Shown here piece by piece: positions 24,070-35,827 of a DNA stretch of 64,000 nt. The DNA is taken from the NCBI GenBank assembly GCA_027604005.1, contig JADGJT010000038.1:29366-93365 (forward strand), read 5' to 3'. Origin of the DNA: Dinochytrium kinnereticum. Lineage: Eukaryota; Chytridiomycota; Chytridiomycetes; Chytridiales; Chytridiaceae. The notes beneath the pieces were generated by a model. It saw only the letters and a program-made list of their open reading frames with translations, searched no databases and was not told the origin of the DNA. Numbering within the stretch: the first letter of the stretch is position 1; every line of letters starts with the position of its first letter. The position numbers and the translations under genes were made by a program.

Positions 24070-27000
24070 ATGAATCCACCAATGGCGAGGAGCAACAGCA
24101 GCAACCTCCCACCGCCTTCCCCTTCCAGTGATATCTTTGAGGACGCGGATGAGGACGATGTGCCAGTTCCATTTTCTCCCGTCGGCGCGGGCTCCGCTGT
24201 CGCAAGCTCCCCACACGCCGTCGTCGATCCCCCAACTCCCTCATCGCCTATGGCACATTTCGCATCAACTGCCTCCCCTTCCTTATCCTTGCCATCAAAG
24301 ACCGCCCCACACCAGCATCCCGCTAAGCCTACCCCGCTCGTCACAACTCCCGTTCCACCCCAACAAGATATTCCTGAATTGCCTTTGAAGGATGAAAGTG
24401 TTGTCCCAGCCGTGATCTCTCCTCCTGTCATGGTGGGGCATGAGGATGAAGATCACGTCCCGCTTGCTGTGGTGAGGGAGAGGCATTCTGCGCAGAATTC
24501 GCCGGCTACTCCAACCACTCCAATGTCTTTTGCGCGAACTGTACTTCAGAGTCCCCTCAGAGTGTCTTCGTCAGATTTCAAGCCATTGCCCAAGCCCGAT
24601 GATCCTGAAGGAGCCGACGAGAGTCTGGAAGCGCCTGCCGTGTCCAGCACTGTGTCTAAAGAGAAATTTGACGCGGAAATGCCTCCACTTTCAGTGAGTG
24701 CCATTACCCTTTTTTTCTTTGGCTTTGTGATGGCCGCTCATATATATTTTTTTTTCCCAGGTGCAATCCATTATGCCTGCAAGCTGGCCAGAATTCAAGA
24801 CTCCTGCGCCAGCTGCTGGTAACTACGAGTCTCAGAGTGAGAGTGAGGGCGATTACGATTCTAGTGACACATCTTCTGATCTTGGCACCATACCTCGGAA
24901 GACGCCGAGAGAGACGTCTGTAGGGATGGGTAGCCGTTCATACAGCACTTCCTCATCGTTCAGCAGACAGCTCAGCAGCGAAGATCTTAGGGCTTCTGGC
25001 GTGGGGACTCGTACTGTTAAGCCAAAGACGTCTGGGTGGTTGGGGTCTATCTACAACGCCTTCCAAAGTTTTATCGACCCGGAACTGACGGATGACCAGC
25101 TGTTGACAAATGGCTCGCCTTCTAACGGCTTAAAAAGATCTGATAGTATGCCGACGGTTCCGACCCCAGATGAGGACTTCATGGAGGGGAAGAAAATGTT
25201 TGATGGGAAGCAATATAGTAAGGCTGTTAAGCTGTTTGAGCTTGCCGTTGCTGCCTGCAACCACGTTGAGGCTATGAAGTACCTTGCGGAATGTTACGTT
25301 CCAAGTCGCCTCTCCAATTCTTCAAAGGTTTCGGACTGGACCAAGAGACGAATGGCCGTTTTGAACACTCCTGAAGGGATGCTCCAGCATGCGTCTTTTC
25401 TTCGGAAAACCAATTTCAACAAGTACGAAGGGGAGCCTATCGTTCTTATTCGTGCGGCTGCTGATGCTGGGCACCCACCGGCTATGCATGAGTTTGGGCT
25501 GTATCTTCGCGACATTGGGAAGGGCACGGAGGCAATGGCCTGGTTTCATAAAGCCGCAGAGATGGATTATGAAGACTCAGAGGAGCCGATTGCTGAGGGA
25601 TATGAGCAGGGTATTGGAGTCCCCGCCGACCCTGTCGCAGGTGCTGCTTGGAGGGAGAGAGTGAATGAGAGAAAACAGGAAGAGGCAGAGAAGAGGAGAA
25701 GGAGGGAGATGAAGGAGGAGGCTTTAGCCGTCCGCGTTAGGGCGGAAGCTGCTAGACGGGCTGAAGAAAAAGCGAGAAAGGAGAGAGAGGCGAGGATTCG
25801 TGAAGCTGATGCTGCAGCACGGAGAGCGCTTGATAAACCCCTTAGCGCCGCCATTCGGAATATTGAGTGGGGTTTCTATTCAAAGGGGATTGATCAGCTT
25901 CATGAACTTGCTACTCAGGGGAACGCCGATGCTAGGGACTTTTTGGACCCTGATTTGTCCTCTATGAGCTTTAAAAATTCGCAGGGAATGTACTTTATGG
26001 GACAGCATCATGCTGCTCATGCTGACCCTATTGCCGCTGCTAAATGGTACCGGAGATCTGCTGAGGCAGGGTATCATGAGGCTATGGTTACCTACGCCGC
26101 ATATTTGATTGTTGGGAAAGGAATGGACACTTCCGACCCCGGACAGGCTATGGCGTGGTTGATGAAGTCTTGGGATGTTGGTCGTAATCGCGAGGCGGCT
26201 CTTGCGCTGGGTGAGGCTTATACAAAGGGGATCGGTGTTATGCCTGACCCTGTTAAGGCTGTTAAGTGGTACACCAGGGCGTGGGAGGAGGGAGGATACT
26301 CAGAAGCTGCTTTTGCTGTTGGTCTTGCTTATGCTACTGGGTTTACCCCTGGGGCTGTTGATCCTACGCAGTGGAGTCACGCTTCGTTCGGTGGGAACCC
26401 GAAGGTGTCCGAACATCTGGACGCCAGGACCATTGTCAAGAAGTCAGATTTGGCCGCTCAAGCAGCATCCGACGAAACGACCGTTACCACTTCCCCAACC
26501 TCTAACGGCGACGACGATGATACTGTCCCAAGCGTCCCTCACCCCCAAACTCCGACTGTTCCATCGCCCAGACCTATGTCGAGGTCGTCGACTCATGGAC
26601 CTGGGACACCGAAGGAGGGACAGTCGCCGGTCTCTGGCAACTCGCCAGCGGCGTCGCCTGTTTTTGGTCCAAAGAGGGTGTTGAGGAACATGACGGCTGT
26701 TAAGCAGGATGTTGTGATGGCTGGGATTTGGTATCGACGCGCGGCGGATAAGGGACATTCGAGGGCTAGTAATAATTTAGGGGAGCTTTATATGACTGGG
26801 AGGGGTGTGCCGAGGGATGACATGGTTGGGTTTGCTCTGTTTAGGAGGGCGGCAATGTGAGTCATTCGGTTTGCTTTGTTGAGTGTTAACGTTTTTCTCG
26901 TTCCTTTTTTTTTTGCAAAGGGCTGGGCTTTCTGAAGCTGAGTACAATCTTGGGCGATGCTACCGCGAGGGACGTGGATGTGCTCCTAATGAGGATATGG

Positions 27001-27195
27001 CCATTTCTTGGTTCTTAAAGGCTGAAGAGAAGGGTGCGTGCCTTTGGTTTCCCCCCTTTGTTCTATGAACTGATCTTCTTTTTTTCTTTTTCTTTTCTCG
27101 TTCTTTACTTAGGCATACCAGAGGCGACTAAGGCTCTCCTGGTCACTCCTCAGGGTAGGAGGGCAAGCAAAAAGATACCTCCTGGGCAGCAGTGA
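24070..27195 (+). CDS. SEL1-like (TPR-type) repeat protein
   Basis: Exons 24070-24693, 24761-26856, 26921-27033 and 27113-27195 give 971 residues. The first 350 or so are disordered (Pro/Ser-rich, acidic clusters, a Ser/Tyr-rich stretch). SEL1 repeats start near FMEGKKMFDGKQYSKAVKLF. Repeats with A-x-W-F/Y-x-x-A-A/S end signatures recur: EAMAWFHKAAEM, AAKWYRRSAEAGYHEAM, AVKWYTRAWEEGGYSEAA, AGIWYRRAADKGHSRA and a last repeat with YNLGRCYREGRG. Two inserts break the array: a Lys/Glu/Arg coiled coil (NERKQEEAEKRRRREMK) and a Ser/Thr/Pro linker before the last repeats. Fungal proteins of this type include Skt5/Chs4 and Dsf2-like scaffolds, but I cannot assign one. There are no membrane segments. 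Confidence 0.85.
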
Positions 27196-27893
27196 TAAGG
27201 TTACCTTTTAATTATTTTATTGTTGTTTTTTTTTTTTTGGATATCCTTTCCTTTCTACCGCGATTTGAGGACTTTCATGGTTAAGTTTTCTAAGCCTCCT
27301 TTATTCTTTGCTTGGCTCAAATTCAACCCGGCTTTGCTTTTCGTAATGCTGTGATTTTAATTTGATTTACCTTTTTCCCCGTCCTGAAGAACCCACCCAC
27401 GCCTTCCATTTATAAGGCCGGTGGGTAGTGGGGGGGGTTGTTTGCTCTTTATTCAGAAAAATGATGTGAAGGTTTTCTTCATGATGGAGTTGTGTCCTTT
27501 TTTTTTTTTTTTTTTTAAGCCCTTGAATGCACTTCGTTAATTGATATCTTTTACGACGATTTTTATTATTTACTTAACTCCTTCCACAACACTGTATTGT
27601 GTGCCTATCAGATCAGCCCCTTTTTTTTGATTTTGTGATTTCTTATTTTCTGGCCTCCTCTTCACAACATCATTTCATTTGAATGTACAGTGATAGAGAA
27701 TGTCTTTATTAGGCACATCTTATTCATCTCATTCCGTCTTTTGCGTAATTCGATGATAAAAGTGTATTCCTTGTTTTGAGCAAATCACGAGCAAAGAGGG
27801 ACTTTGAACTAGGTCCTGATGAATTATCTGCGGGGAAGTGGCGGTGTTTTGAGAAAAGAAAGAAAATGATCTCGACTTGCTGTTTTTTTTTTT
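27196..27893. other. Convergent intergenic region SEL1-repeat gene / SPC3
   Basis: About 700 bp, T-rich on the plus strand with several T homopolymers (near 27228 and 27500). It should be 3' UTR of both genes. Open frames on the minus strand near 27724-27890 lie beyond the SPC3 stop and have no support. Confidence 0.55.
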
Positions 27894-28705
27894 TCAAAAC
27901 TTGAACGTCTGTGATCCCTTTCTGTCCAGCTGGAGCATTCCCACGTGGGGGATAATGTCCCAATGAAGCGAGATATTGGCGGGAAGGCCACTATGTATAT
28001 ATTTTTTTTAAGGAAGGGTAGTTGGTTAAGCTATGAATTGGAAGAAATAGCAAGGTAGAAAAGATCAACCGGCCGTTAAAGAATTGGAAGAGATGGACTG
28101 ACCGGATCCTGTGGTTGATGTCGGAGGCAAGGTACTCAGGCTTCTGGTTCTTGAGAATGATGCGGGCCTGATCCTTGCTTGTGATGATGTTGTCCCAGAT
28201 CACGATCTGGTTGGTGCCCTTGAAGATAAAGTAAGCCAAATTCAGATGACGGAGAGCATATTTACATGAGTCTTGGTCGCATAATCAACAACCACAAACA
28301 CAAACAACTGCTTGGTGTTCCAGTTAAAGAGCTCAGTCATATCTTTAAAAATCCGAGGGAGTTTTTTAGAAACGGCCAAGGCCATAAACGGCGACAACAG
28401 CAAAATCACCTGCGTCCATGTTGAAGTGGATGGTGGCGAGTTCCGCCAAAGGCTGACTATAATCGTAGTAGTACCCAACCCTTCCCATTTTCCTGAGCAG
28501 CAGAATTCGCTGTTTAGCGGCACATGGAGGCCCGATGGAAGGACGGGAAGACTTACACCGAGACCTTGTTGACATTGAGTGAGGATGAGACGGATGCCGA
28601 GGAGAGCAGCAGCGGGCCGGTGACAGCGGTGAGCGCCAGGACGGAGAAGACGATGCTGACGAAGAATGCAAAGACGGCGTTCGCCCGCGTTGAGATGGAA
28701 GTCAT
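27894..28705 (-). CDS. SPC3: Signal peptidase complex subunit 3
   Basis: Essential ER-membrane subunit (SPC22/23) of the complex that removes signal peptides. Five exons, 28705-28557, 28492-28410, 28342-28266, 28218-28103 and 27990-27894, give 173 residues, close to the family's usual 180. The N-terminus MTSISTRANAVFAFFVSIVF is the short cytosolic end and single membrane anchor, with the typical S-R-A-N motif. The lumenal part has YYYDYSQPLAELATIHFNMD, DMTELFNWNTKQLFVFVVVD, NQIVIWDNII and ISLHWDIIPHVGMLQL, each in the expected order. It ends TFKF. It is divergent from the RSC7-PHD gene. Confidence 0.95.
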
Positions 28706-29319
28706 TTGCAGGCGGGCAGTGAGTTGGGTTGGGTGAGGATTTCGCTTGTGGGAGGAATGTGTGACTTTTACTAAAATGTATGTACACATGTATGATCAAA
28801 TAACGCTGGTGCTGCCCTCGCCTTTGCCCGCTCCTTTCGCTCCCTCCACCACGCATCCCTGCAGCAGCCAGCGCAGTCCGCTGCCTCCGCATGCCCGCCC
28901 CTCTCCCTCGCAAGGGTGCCTACTTGGCCAGGAGCTGCTCACGCGGCTGTCCGTATGCGCTGCTGCAGCCTGAGCGTGCGGCATCAACGCACCGTCCCTG
29001 CCCCCACCCACCTCAGCTGGATGATAGACGTGCAGAACGCGTTTAAAGGCGGCCAACAACAGCAGCAAGCAGAAACTGCAAAAACAAAAATTGAGAAATT
29101 TATTGTCAACGGATTCCTTCCAAATGGTGAGAGCTGCTGCAACATGTCCAGACAGATAACGCAGGCCTTTGGCCTGGATAACCCCCTCAGCACCGCACCT
29201 CCCACCGCACCCCCTCCTCTGTGCCTATGGGGGAGGGATGGGAGAGGTGTGGATGGCCATTTCCCTTTAACCTCGAGCAGCTGGCTAACGCATCCTTACG
29301 CCCGCAGTCTCGGAGAAGC
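28706..29319. promoter_or_regulatory. Divergent intergenic region SPC3 / RSC7-PHD gene
   Basis: About 610 bp between divergent genes. The right end (29227-29319) is open in frame with the RSC7-PHD gene and begins with an ATG at 29227, so the true start could lie there. A CCCGCAG just before 29308 might instead be a splice acceptor for a 5' UTR intron. Confidence 0.5.
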
Positions 29320-32300
29320 ATGGAGGTGGACGCGGAACCCTCCGACGAAGAGCAGGATGTTTTAAAGGAGGACGAAGCGGTGGAGGAGGCTGAAAGAGGC
29401 GAGGAGGATGAGGTGGAGGAAGAAGAGGAGCCTCTGGCCGAACCTGATGACGAAGAGGATGATGAGGACGACGAGGAGGCCGCTGCGGCTGTGACGCCAA
29501 AGCGAAGCTCATCTAGGCGGGGAAGCGCGCGGAAGAAGCGAGGTTCTAGCCGGCGCTCGTCTGCACGAAACGGTCGGCGAGCAACTTCGAGCCCTCGGAA
29601 GCAGGCATCTGCTTTGGACGATGCAGACGAGGACGATGAGGAGATGGCGGATCCTGGAGCGGATGATAGCGGTGAGGATGAAGAGGAGAGTAGGAAACGG
29701 GCTGCGGATAGTGACAAGGATGGAGCAGCGAGAGGGAAGAAAAAGGGGAGGTCAAGGGCCACACCGAGGTCAAGAAAGCCGAACCGCTCACCTGATAAGA
29801 ATGGTGACTCTGCAGAGGAAGAAGTTCTGACGGATGTGGATGAGGATTTGCCTTTCGACCCCAAAGGAGAGGAGAAGATTACAAAGGACGGGTATTTACT
29901 GGGAGGTGAGAGCTCTATTATTCTTTACTGTTGCGCTTGCTTTGTTGTGGTCACTAAAAACGCGTGGAAAATAGGCCGAGAATACAAGTTTCGCGCATTC
30001 ACCCTCCCGCGACGTCCGAATCGACTTTACATGATGACAATGGAGCTTTCAAAAGGCCTCGGATTCAGAGATTCGTACCTATTCTACCTTAAAAACCAAA
30101 ATCTTCGCCGAGTTAACGCATCAGATGAGGACAAGCAATACCTCTCTGAGCTTGAAATACTTCCAACCGCATTAAGAAATCGGCCGTTGGGAATCATCCT
30201 GGCTAGGACCGTCTTCATTCTTTATGGCCACCGCATCATCCATCGAGGCAGGCCTGGTCGTGATGATTATATAACAAACGACGGTCAAAACAACGATGAT
30301 GACGATTGGGATGGCGAAGATGATGATGATGGGGACGATGACGATGATGATTCCGTCCGCGGGAGGCACTCGAATCAGGTTGGCATGGGGGGTGGCACAC
30401 CACTTTTCTCTGCATCACAGGCCATCGCCACCTACGAGGGTATTGAAGATAATGCGCTGTTGAGAGCGGCAGCTTCTGCTGCTGATTTCAACTCAAAGCT
30501 GAGGGCTCAACGACGGGAACAGTTCCATGACGTTCATACGAATATCGATCAGGTTCCAGTTTTGACCCAAGCCCTTGTGCCGAAAGTAGAGACCGCTTTG
30601 CCGAAGGATGGAGGGGCCGAGTGGAGAGAGGTGCCGGATGATCCTGATGTGACGTTATTCCCTGTTGCTGTTATTCCGGGGCAGTTCCAGGGTGCTTTTT
30701 CGATGTGCGTTTCCTTCCCTTTCTGTTTTCTCCGGGGTACCCAAATGTGTTTTCATGATGTTCCTGACTATGTTTTTTTTTGTACTCGTTTGAACTCAGA
30801 CATCGCACCCGCTTCAATGACCCTGACCAGCCCCCCTTCGAGGCTCACGGCGAAGACGCCTACCTCGTTGATATGCATGGCCGTCCTATACAGTCTCTCA
30901 CTACCGCCGCAAGCATTGCCACTCCACAGCAAATTTACCCTTACCCATCCACTAACTTCTACGCGGGTGCTGGACCCTCTGCCACTCCGATGCAGACACC
31001 TTACGCATCGGCGTCCGGCGTTACACCATCTGCCATCGCCTCTGCTGCCCTCCTTCCCGCCATGACACCACTGGCGATGCTGCCACAAGTGCCGGTTATG
31101 ATGGGGGTGACACCTACGGGAATGCCTATACCGAGGTCGACTATGCCATCTAACCCTGTTGCGAAGAAGTATAGGGATGAGGCGCCGATCATTCATATGG
31201 GGCCAAGTGGGAAGTATACTGTTAGGTTTACTTGTGATGAGGTTACCAAGACTGGGAAGCTTTGTCAGAGGCCTGTTGGTGAAGCTGGTGTGAAGTGCTT
31301 GTATCATCAGAAGCTGAAGGTGGGGGAATACTGAATAGGGATTTTGGTTTTGCTTTCATGATTCTTTTAATATGGCCTGATGCATCTTTATTCATTTTAT
31401 TTATTAAAACATTACAAAAAGGCCAAATCCATCGCTGGCGGGTACTCCGTCGTTCCTCCCTTTTCAATGCCCCCCAACTTGGGCTACTCAATGTCCAACA
31501 TGCTGCCCAATCAATACATGATGACTCCCCAATACGTCGAGCAAGAGCCAGTTCCGCCCCCTAAAGGAGATGAGCCTCAAAAAGGAAGCTGTTGTCTCTG
31601 CCACAAGACCAGCCCTCCTCCCGTTCTACCAGACGGCAAACCGGGACACCCTCCGACGGATCCTAAAATGCTGTTGAGATGCAGCACGTGTGCTCTTGGT
31701 CATCATTTGAGATGCGCGGATTTGACCACCCCTGCTATGGTTGCCAAGGTTCAGAGTTATCCGTGGAATTGTGGGAACTGTAAACTTTGTTCGGTTTGTA
31801 AGGAGGCGGGGGATGAGGAGAAACTGCTTCTTTGTGATACTTGTGATAGAGGGTATCATACGTATTGTTTGAAGCCGGAGATGAGTAGCTTGCCTAGAGG
31901 TAAGAGTACTTTCTCCTTTGGCTTTATACTTTGTGATCTTCTCTCCCAATCCCCGCATTTATTCCGATGCTAACATTACTTGTTCTGTGATTTTAGGAAG
32001 TTGGCTATGTCCCGAATGCGCGATATGCGTCTCCTGCGGGCTGAAACCTGAGCCCGGGAAACCAACCACGGACGCTCTCTGGCGACATGTATCCGCCCCA
32101 CCAGGCCCCGAAGATTTTAGAATCACGGGGTCCATGGAAATCTACGTCTGCACGTACTGCCTTACTTGCCATGAGATGTTTCAGGATAACCGGTTCTGCC
32201 CAATCTGCTTTCACGTGTACGAGGAGGACTCTGAGGATCTTGCTATGGCTTGCTGTGATATTTGTGACAGGTAGGAAGGGGTGGAATCTTATTTTATGCT

Positions 32301-32618
32301 CCGTTGATTTTGTTCGTTGTTTTGTTTTTGTTTTTGTTTTTTTTTAATGTGTGTTTTTCTGGTCTTGCTTTTGCCGCGTATAGGTGGATTCACGTTGGTT
32401 GCGACCCGGAGCTTACCGAGGAGAAGTATCAATCTCTTGTCAAGAACTCGTCTACAAAATACACATGTCTCCTCTGTGACCCTGCTAGGCTCAACGGGAC
32501 ACTTGCTAAGGCGTCTGCTGGGAAGGCTCCTGGGGCGTTTAGGAAAATTGCATTTAAGGAAAGGATTATTGTCACCCCGCCTCTTGTGAAGAGGAAGTTT
32601 GAGACGTTGTCAGAGTAG
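29320..32618 (+). CDS. RSC7/SWP82-domain protein fused to PHD fingers (SWI/SNF subunit candidate)
   Basis: Exons 29320-29905, 29975-30704, 30800-31319, 31422-31899, 31997-32270 and 32384-32618 give 940 residues. An acidic and SR/RR-rich head comes first. Then an NPL6/RSC7-SWP82 domain: DGYLLGGREYKFRAFTLPRR, MTMELSKGLGFRDSYLFY, ILPTALRNRPLGIILARTVF, YGHRIIHRGRPGRDDY. After an Asp-rich linker there is HRTRFNDPDQPPFEAHGEDA, and a small C-x7-C-x(R)PV-x6-C-x2-H zinc motif. The C-terminus has a d4-type tandem PHD (CCLCHK to CLKPEMSSLPRGSWLCPEC) and a third PHD resembling those of MLL/KMT2 (CPICFHVYEED, MACCDICDRWIHVGCD, YTCLLC). RSC7/SWP82 are fungal SWI/SNF-RSC subunits; tandem PHDs mark animal BAF45/PHF10. 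The role is inferred: chromatin-remodeller subunit. An upstream Met at 29227 is possible. Confidence 0.88.
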
Positions 32619-33024
32619 GAATGGGAAGTTTGAGACATTGCTAGAGTAGACGACTGAATTGTATCTGTTGTTGTTTTTTGGGAGGTTAGATAAAGTATGT
32701 GAAAAATCTGAATATATAATTTCCTTTTTTTTTTATTGTGCTGAAATGTGATGTAAATATGGACTCGAATTTCGACCATGAAACTAGCTGCCTTTTTTTT
32801 TTCGTTTCGCTGTCGTTTTGCATGTCTTGTGATGAGTAGTGATGGTTCTATAAAAAAGAGGCTGTCGAGAGGGAATCACGGGCACCAAAACCGTAGCGCA
32901 GCCAAAAATCAAAAGAATAAAAACTGGAAGCAAAAAATAAATGTAAAATGAGGAAAGCCTCAGAGAAAAACCAAAATCAAAGCAACCAAAAGAAGAAGAG
33001 GAAGACAGGGTGTGTTTGATCCTC
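32619..33024. other. Convergent intergenic region RSC7-PHD / DDHD genes
   Basis: About 400 bp between convergent stop codons, A/T-rich, presumably the two 3' UTRs. It begins with a short duplication: GGAAGTTTGAGAC(A/G)TTG(C/T) from the last codons is repeated at 32627-32647. Confidence 0.55.
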
Positions 33025-35697
33025 TCAGGCTGATGACAAGACTGAGATGGGCTCCGCAGGGCTTTCGGTGATAGAGCTCGGCTCGGTGGGGCTCTCTGAA
33101 GTGGTTTCTTCTTCGGCCGTCGTGCCTGTCTTGACACAGAGGACCATGTGGTGCCTGTTTTAGTTATGACGTTAGAATAGGGGTCTTTTCCCTCAAACTA
33201 GTTTTAACCTACATAAGGTCTTTGTTGTTCCTATTATGGGGGGAATTCAAGCAGCCATTAATGAGAATTATTAGTTTAAAGCAATGGAAGTAATAATGAG
33301 GAATGGGCTTACCAGTAGCAAAAGTGGGCCTTCATGCCGATGAAATACTGCGAAAATAAAAACGTAAATTCAATGCTGCTGCTTGGAGCAAAGAAGTCCA
33401 CAGAAGAAGAAATACCTGATGCACCATGTTGTCCATGACATTTTCAGTAACAAAGAAATCAATCCGATTCTTTAATGGCAACAACTCCTCATCAACATCA
33501 CTCAGCCTTTCCCCCTCCTCATCCCCTTCCGTCTCCTCGTCGGCATCTCCAAGGTTCGGCGCGGGTATCCCATGTGTCGATGGATGTTTCTTCAACGCCC
33601 TCTCAGCAGCCTCCGCAAGTCTGGCCGTCAACACATTCTCCGCGTCCTCCTTTCTCTTTATCAAATCATCCTCTCCAGGCTCATCTTCGTGCATGGTCGT
33701 ATCCCCGGCCTCAGTGTCAGTTTGTGGAGGCGTGTTTGCAACGGCGGGGATAGACTCCGCCTCCGGGGAAGGCCGGGGGGCAGAGAACAGGAATCGAAAC
33801 CTTCGGAACATCCCGCGGAAGCTCTCGGCGGCGTAACCAACAATACTTGGGTTACTTCCTTCGCCATCGTTAAATGATGTGACGGGTGATCGGTTGCGAC
33901 TGCCTTGGTACTGCAAAGCTTTTCGCTTCAACAAACGACGTGCTCGTGGAACCTCCTTGCGGAGATGAGGAATGGCGACGGGTCGAAGAATAGGGATATC
34001 GTCTACTTTTCGCTTCTGAACCACACGTCGACGTTTGCGCGGGGGCTGTTGCTGAACTGAAGTGTCGCTAAGCTCCTCGCTCGCCTGGTAGCTACTTTCC
34101 TCAGTGTCCTCATACGACCGCTTTCGAACTAGCTCCTCATCGTCCTGAGGGCCAAAAAGCATAGAGGACGCCGCAAAGCTGTAGACAGAGTCGACCATGT
34201 AACGTCTTGCCTTTCCGAGAGAGCTGAATGAGGGCATGGAGGGCATAGAAGGCATTGAAGGCATTGAAGGCATTGAGGGCATAGTGGGGAGCTGCATGGT
34301 TGGAAGCTGCATAATTGGGAGTTGCATAGATGGCATAGTCATGCTCGGGAGCTGCATCGACGGGAGCTGCAGCTGGAGGCTCGGGGGGAACTGAATTTGA
34401 AGAATGCTGGGGAGGGACATTGTCTTGAAGATTTGTATGTCGGGGAAGGAAGGAACGTAGGATGAAAACATTTTTGAGAGAGAGCGGTAGTAGTCCAGAC
34501 GGAAGTTTCGAGTCGTGCTCGACGGGCGTTGAAGCAGTACGGGAGAGATCTCGGCATATCGAGGGTCAACGAGGGGCTCGGTACGATAAGCCTAAAAGAA
34601 ATGAGAGGGGATGGGGGGGGGGGAGGGATGGGGAAAATCATATGGTCAGGAGAGATTTTGAAGTCTAAGGATTCGATCAATGAAACGTACTAGAGGATCA
34701 TACAAATGGAACAAGTTTTGATATATAACATCGTCAGGCACCGTGTAAGTGGTGGGGCTCTGCCCTCTCATCACCAAAACTGCGCTAAGCGGGCTTCCAA
34801 GAGTAAACAGAAACTTTGGCTTGAAGTTCAACTTTGGGTAAGAGATCTCATAATGTGTCTTCACCTGTGGGACGGTCCTCTCTGGAGCTGCCTCCTTAAC
34901 GTTCTTTTGATTCGCAAGAATATCGTAGGAGATGATGCCACCAAGCGAATGGCCGAGAATGGCGATAATGCCGTTAAACTTTGGGTTTTTCTCCATGAAC
35001 TTTGCGTGGGTCTCGTTGAGAACGTTGGCGACAATCTGAAGGACTTTAGGGCCATGGAAGCAGCTGAAAAAGAAAAGGACGTCCGCGAGAATGTCGTTGT
35101 TTATCTGTGGAAGTTGCATGATGTGTTTAGAGATATTGTATGAGGGGACAGTTTTCCAACCTGGCGGAACACGGGGGTTGTTGGAAGTGAGATGATCCTC
35201 ATTCTCTGGTCGACTGCGAAAAGAGTTACGGTTTGTTTAAGAAGTGAGGGATAAGTCCCACCTGTCTCCAACGCATGCACAATACTGTGCCATTCAATAG
35301 GAATCCACTCGATCCTGGAGGGAGGTGAAGAGGCGCTACTGGTTGAGATGGACGGGTTTGGGGAGACACGAGGTGGTGAGGTGGCGCCAGTCGGCGATGA
35401 GTTGGCGGTGGGTGGTGACGATGAAGCGGTCGTTTGAGAAAACTCCTCGGCGAGCACGTCCTTGCATGTCTTCCTGAGGTTGCGAAGGTTATCGTGAAAT
35501 CTCCCAACGCCCTCCAGCTGTGAGCCCATGCCATGCACCACAAAGAACACTGCCTGGATGTCTGCACCGCCCGATCCCTCCACGCCGTCTGATCCGTCAG
35601 CCTGCGCGGGCATTGCGGATGCCGCTGACTGCGGTGGTGGTGCGCCGTCGTCCTTCCTGGTGTCGCTGCTGCGTCGGGCGTCCTCTGCTCGTCGCAT
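33025..35697 (-). CDS. DDHD-domain phospholipase A1-like protein
   Basis: Intracellular PLA1 family (human DDHD1/2, SEC23IP; yeast YOR022C), lipases acting on phosphatidic acid and other lipids at ER/Golgi or mitochondria. The start at 35697 gives a polar leader, then VFFVVHGMGSQLEGVGRF, RIEWIPIEWHS, QINNDILADVLFF and the nucleophile elbow ILGHSLGGIISYDIL (GxSxG). The DDHD domain begins at PKFLFTLGSPLSAVLVMRG, continues with LFHLYDPLVRFIDR and ends at RIDFFVTENVMDNMVHQYF and AHFCYWHHM. Between the DDHD halves lies a long disordered insert with MPS/LPS tandem repeats and basic clusters. The last Asp of the DDHD quartet is not seen (WHHMV where W-x-S-x-D is usual). About seven exons; the two last introns were checked at 33415 and 33317. 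Confidence 0.88.
34231..34380 (-). repeat. Tandem repeats coding for MPS/QLPxM units
   Basis: In the DDHD gene. On the protein this reads as QLPSM, TMPSM, QLPIM, QLPTM, QLPTM units followed by about six MPS tripeptides. The DNA shows it as repeated GGCATTGAA / GGCATGGAG on the plus strand. Confidence 0.85.
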
Positions 35698-35827
35698 TCG
35701 GCACTGCTGTTCAGTTCTCAGGTGCGCAAGCTGGAATCAATTCTTTCTTTCGGGAATGGAATTGGGCGTGTCGTTTCACACGGATTTTGATTTTCATTTC
35801 AGCATTTCTCAACACACGATGACAGCA

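Noticed and set aside
24034..24431. Minus-strand open frames opposite the start of the SEL1-repeat gene
   Set aside because: Low-complexity shadows of the Ser/Pro-rich plus-strand exon; no splice or start support.
28242..28913. 223-codon minus-strand frame over SPC3
   Set aside because: It runs through introns and the wrong frame of SPC3. The spliced SPC3 model explains the region fully.
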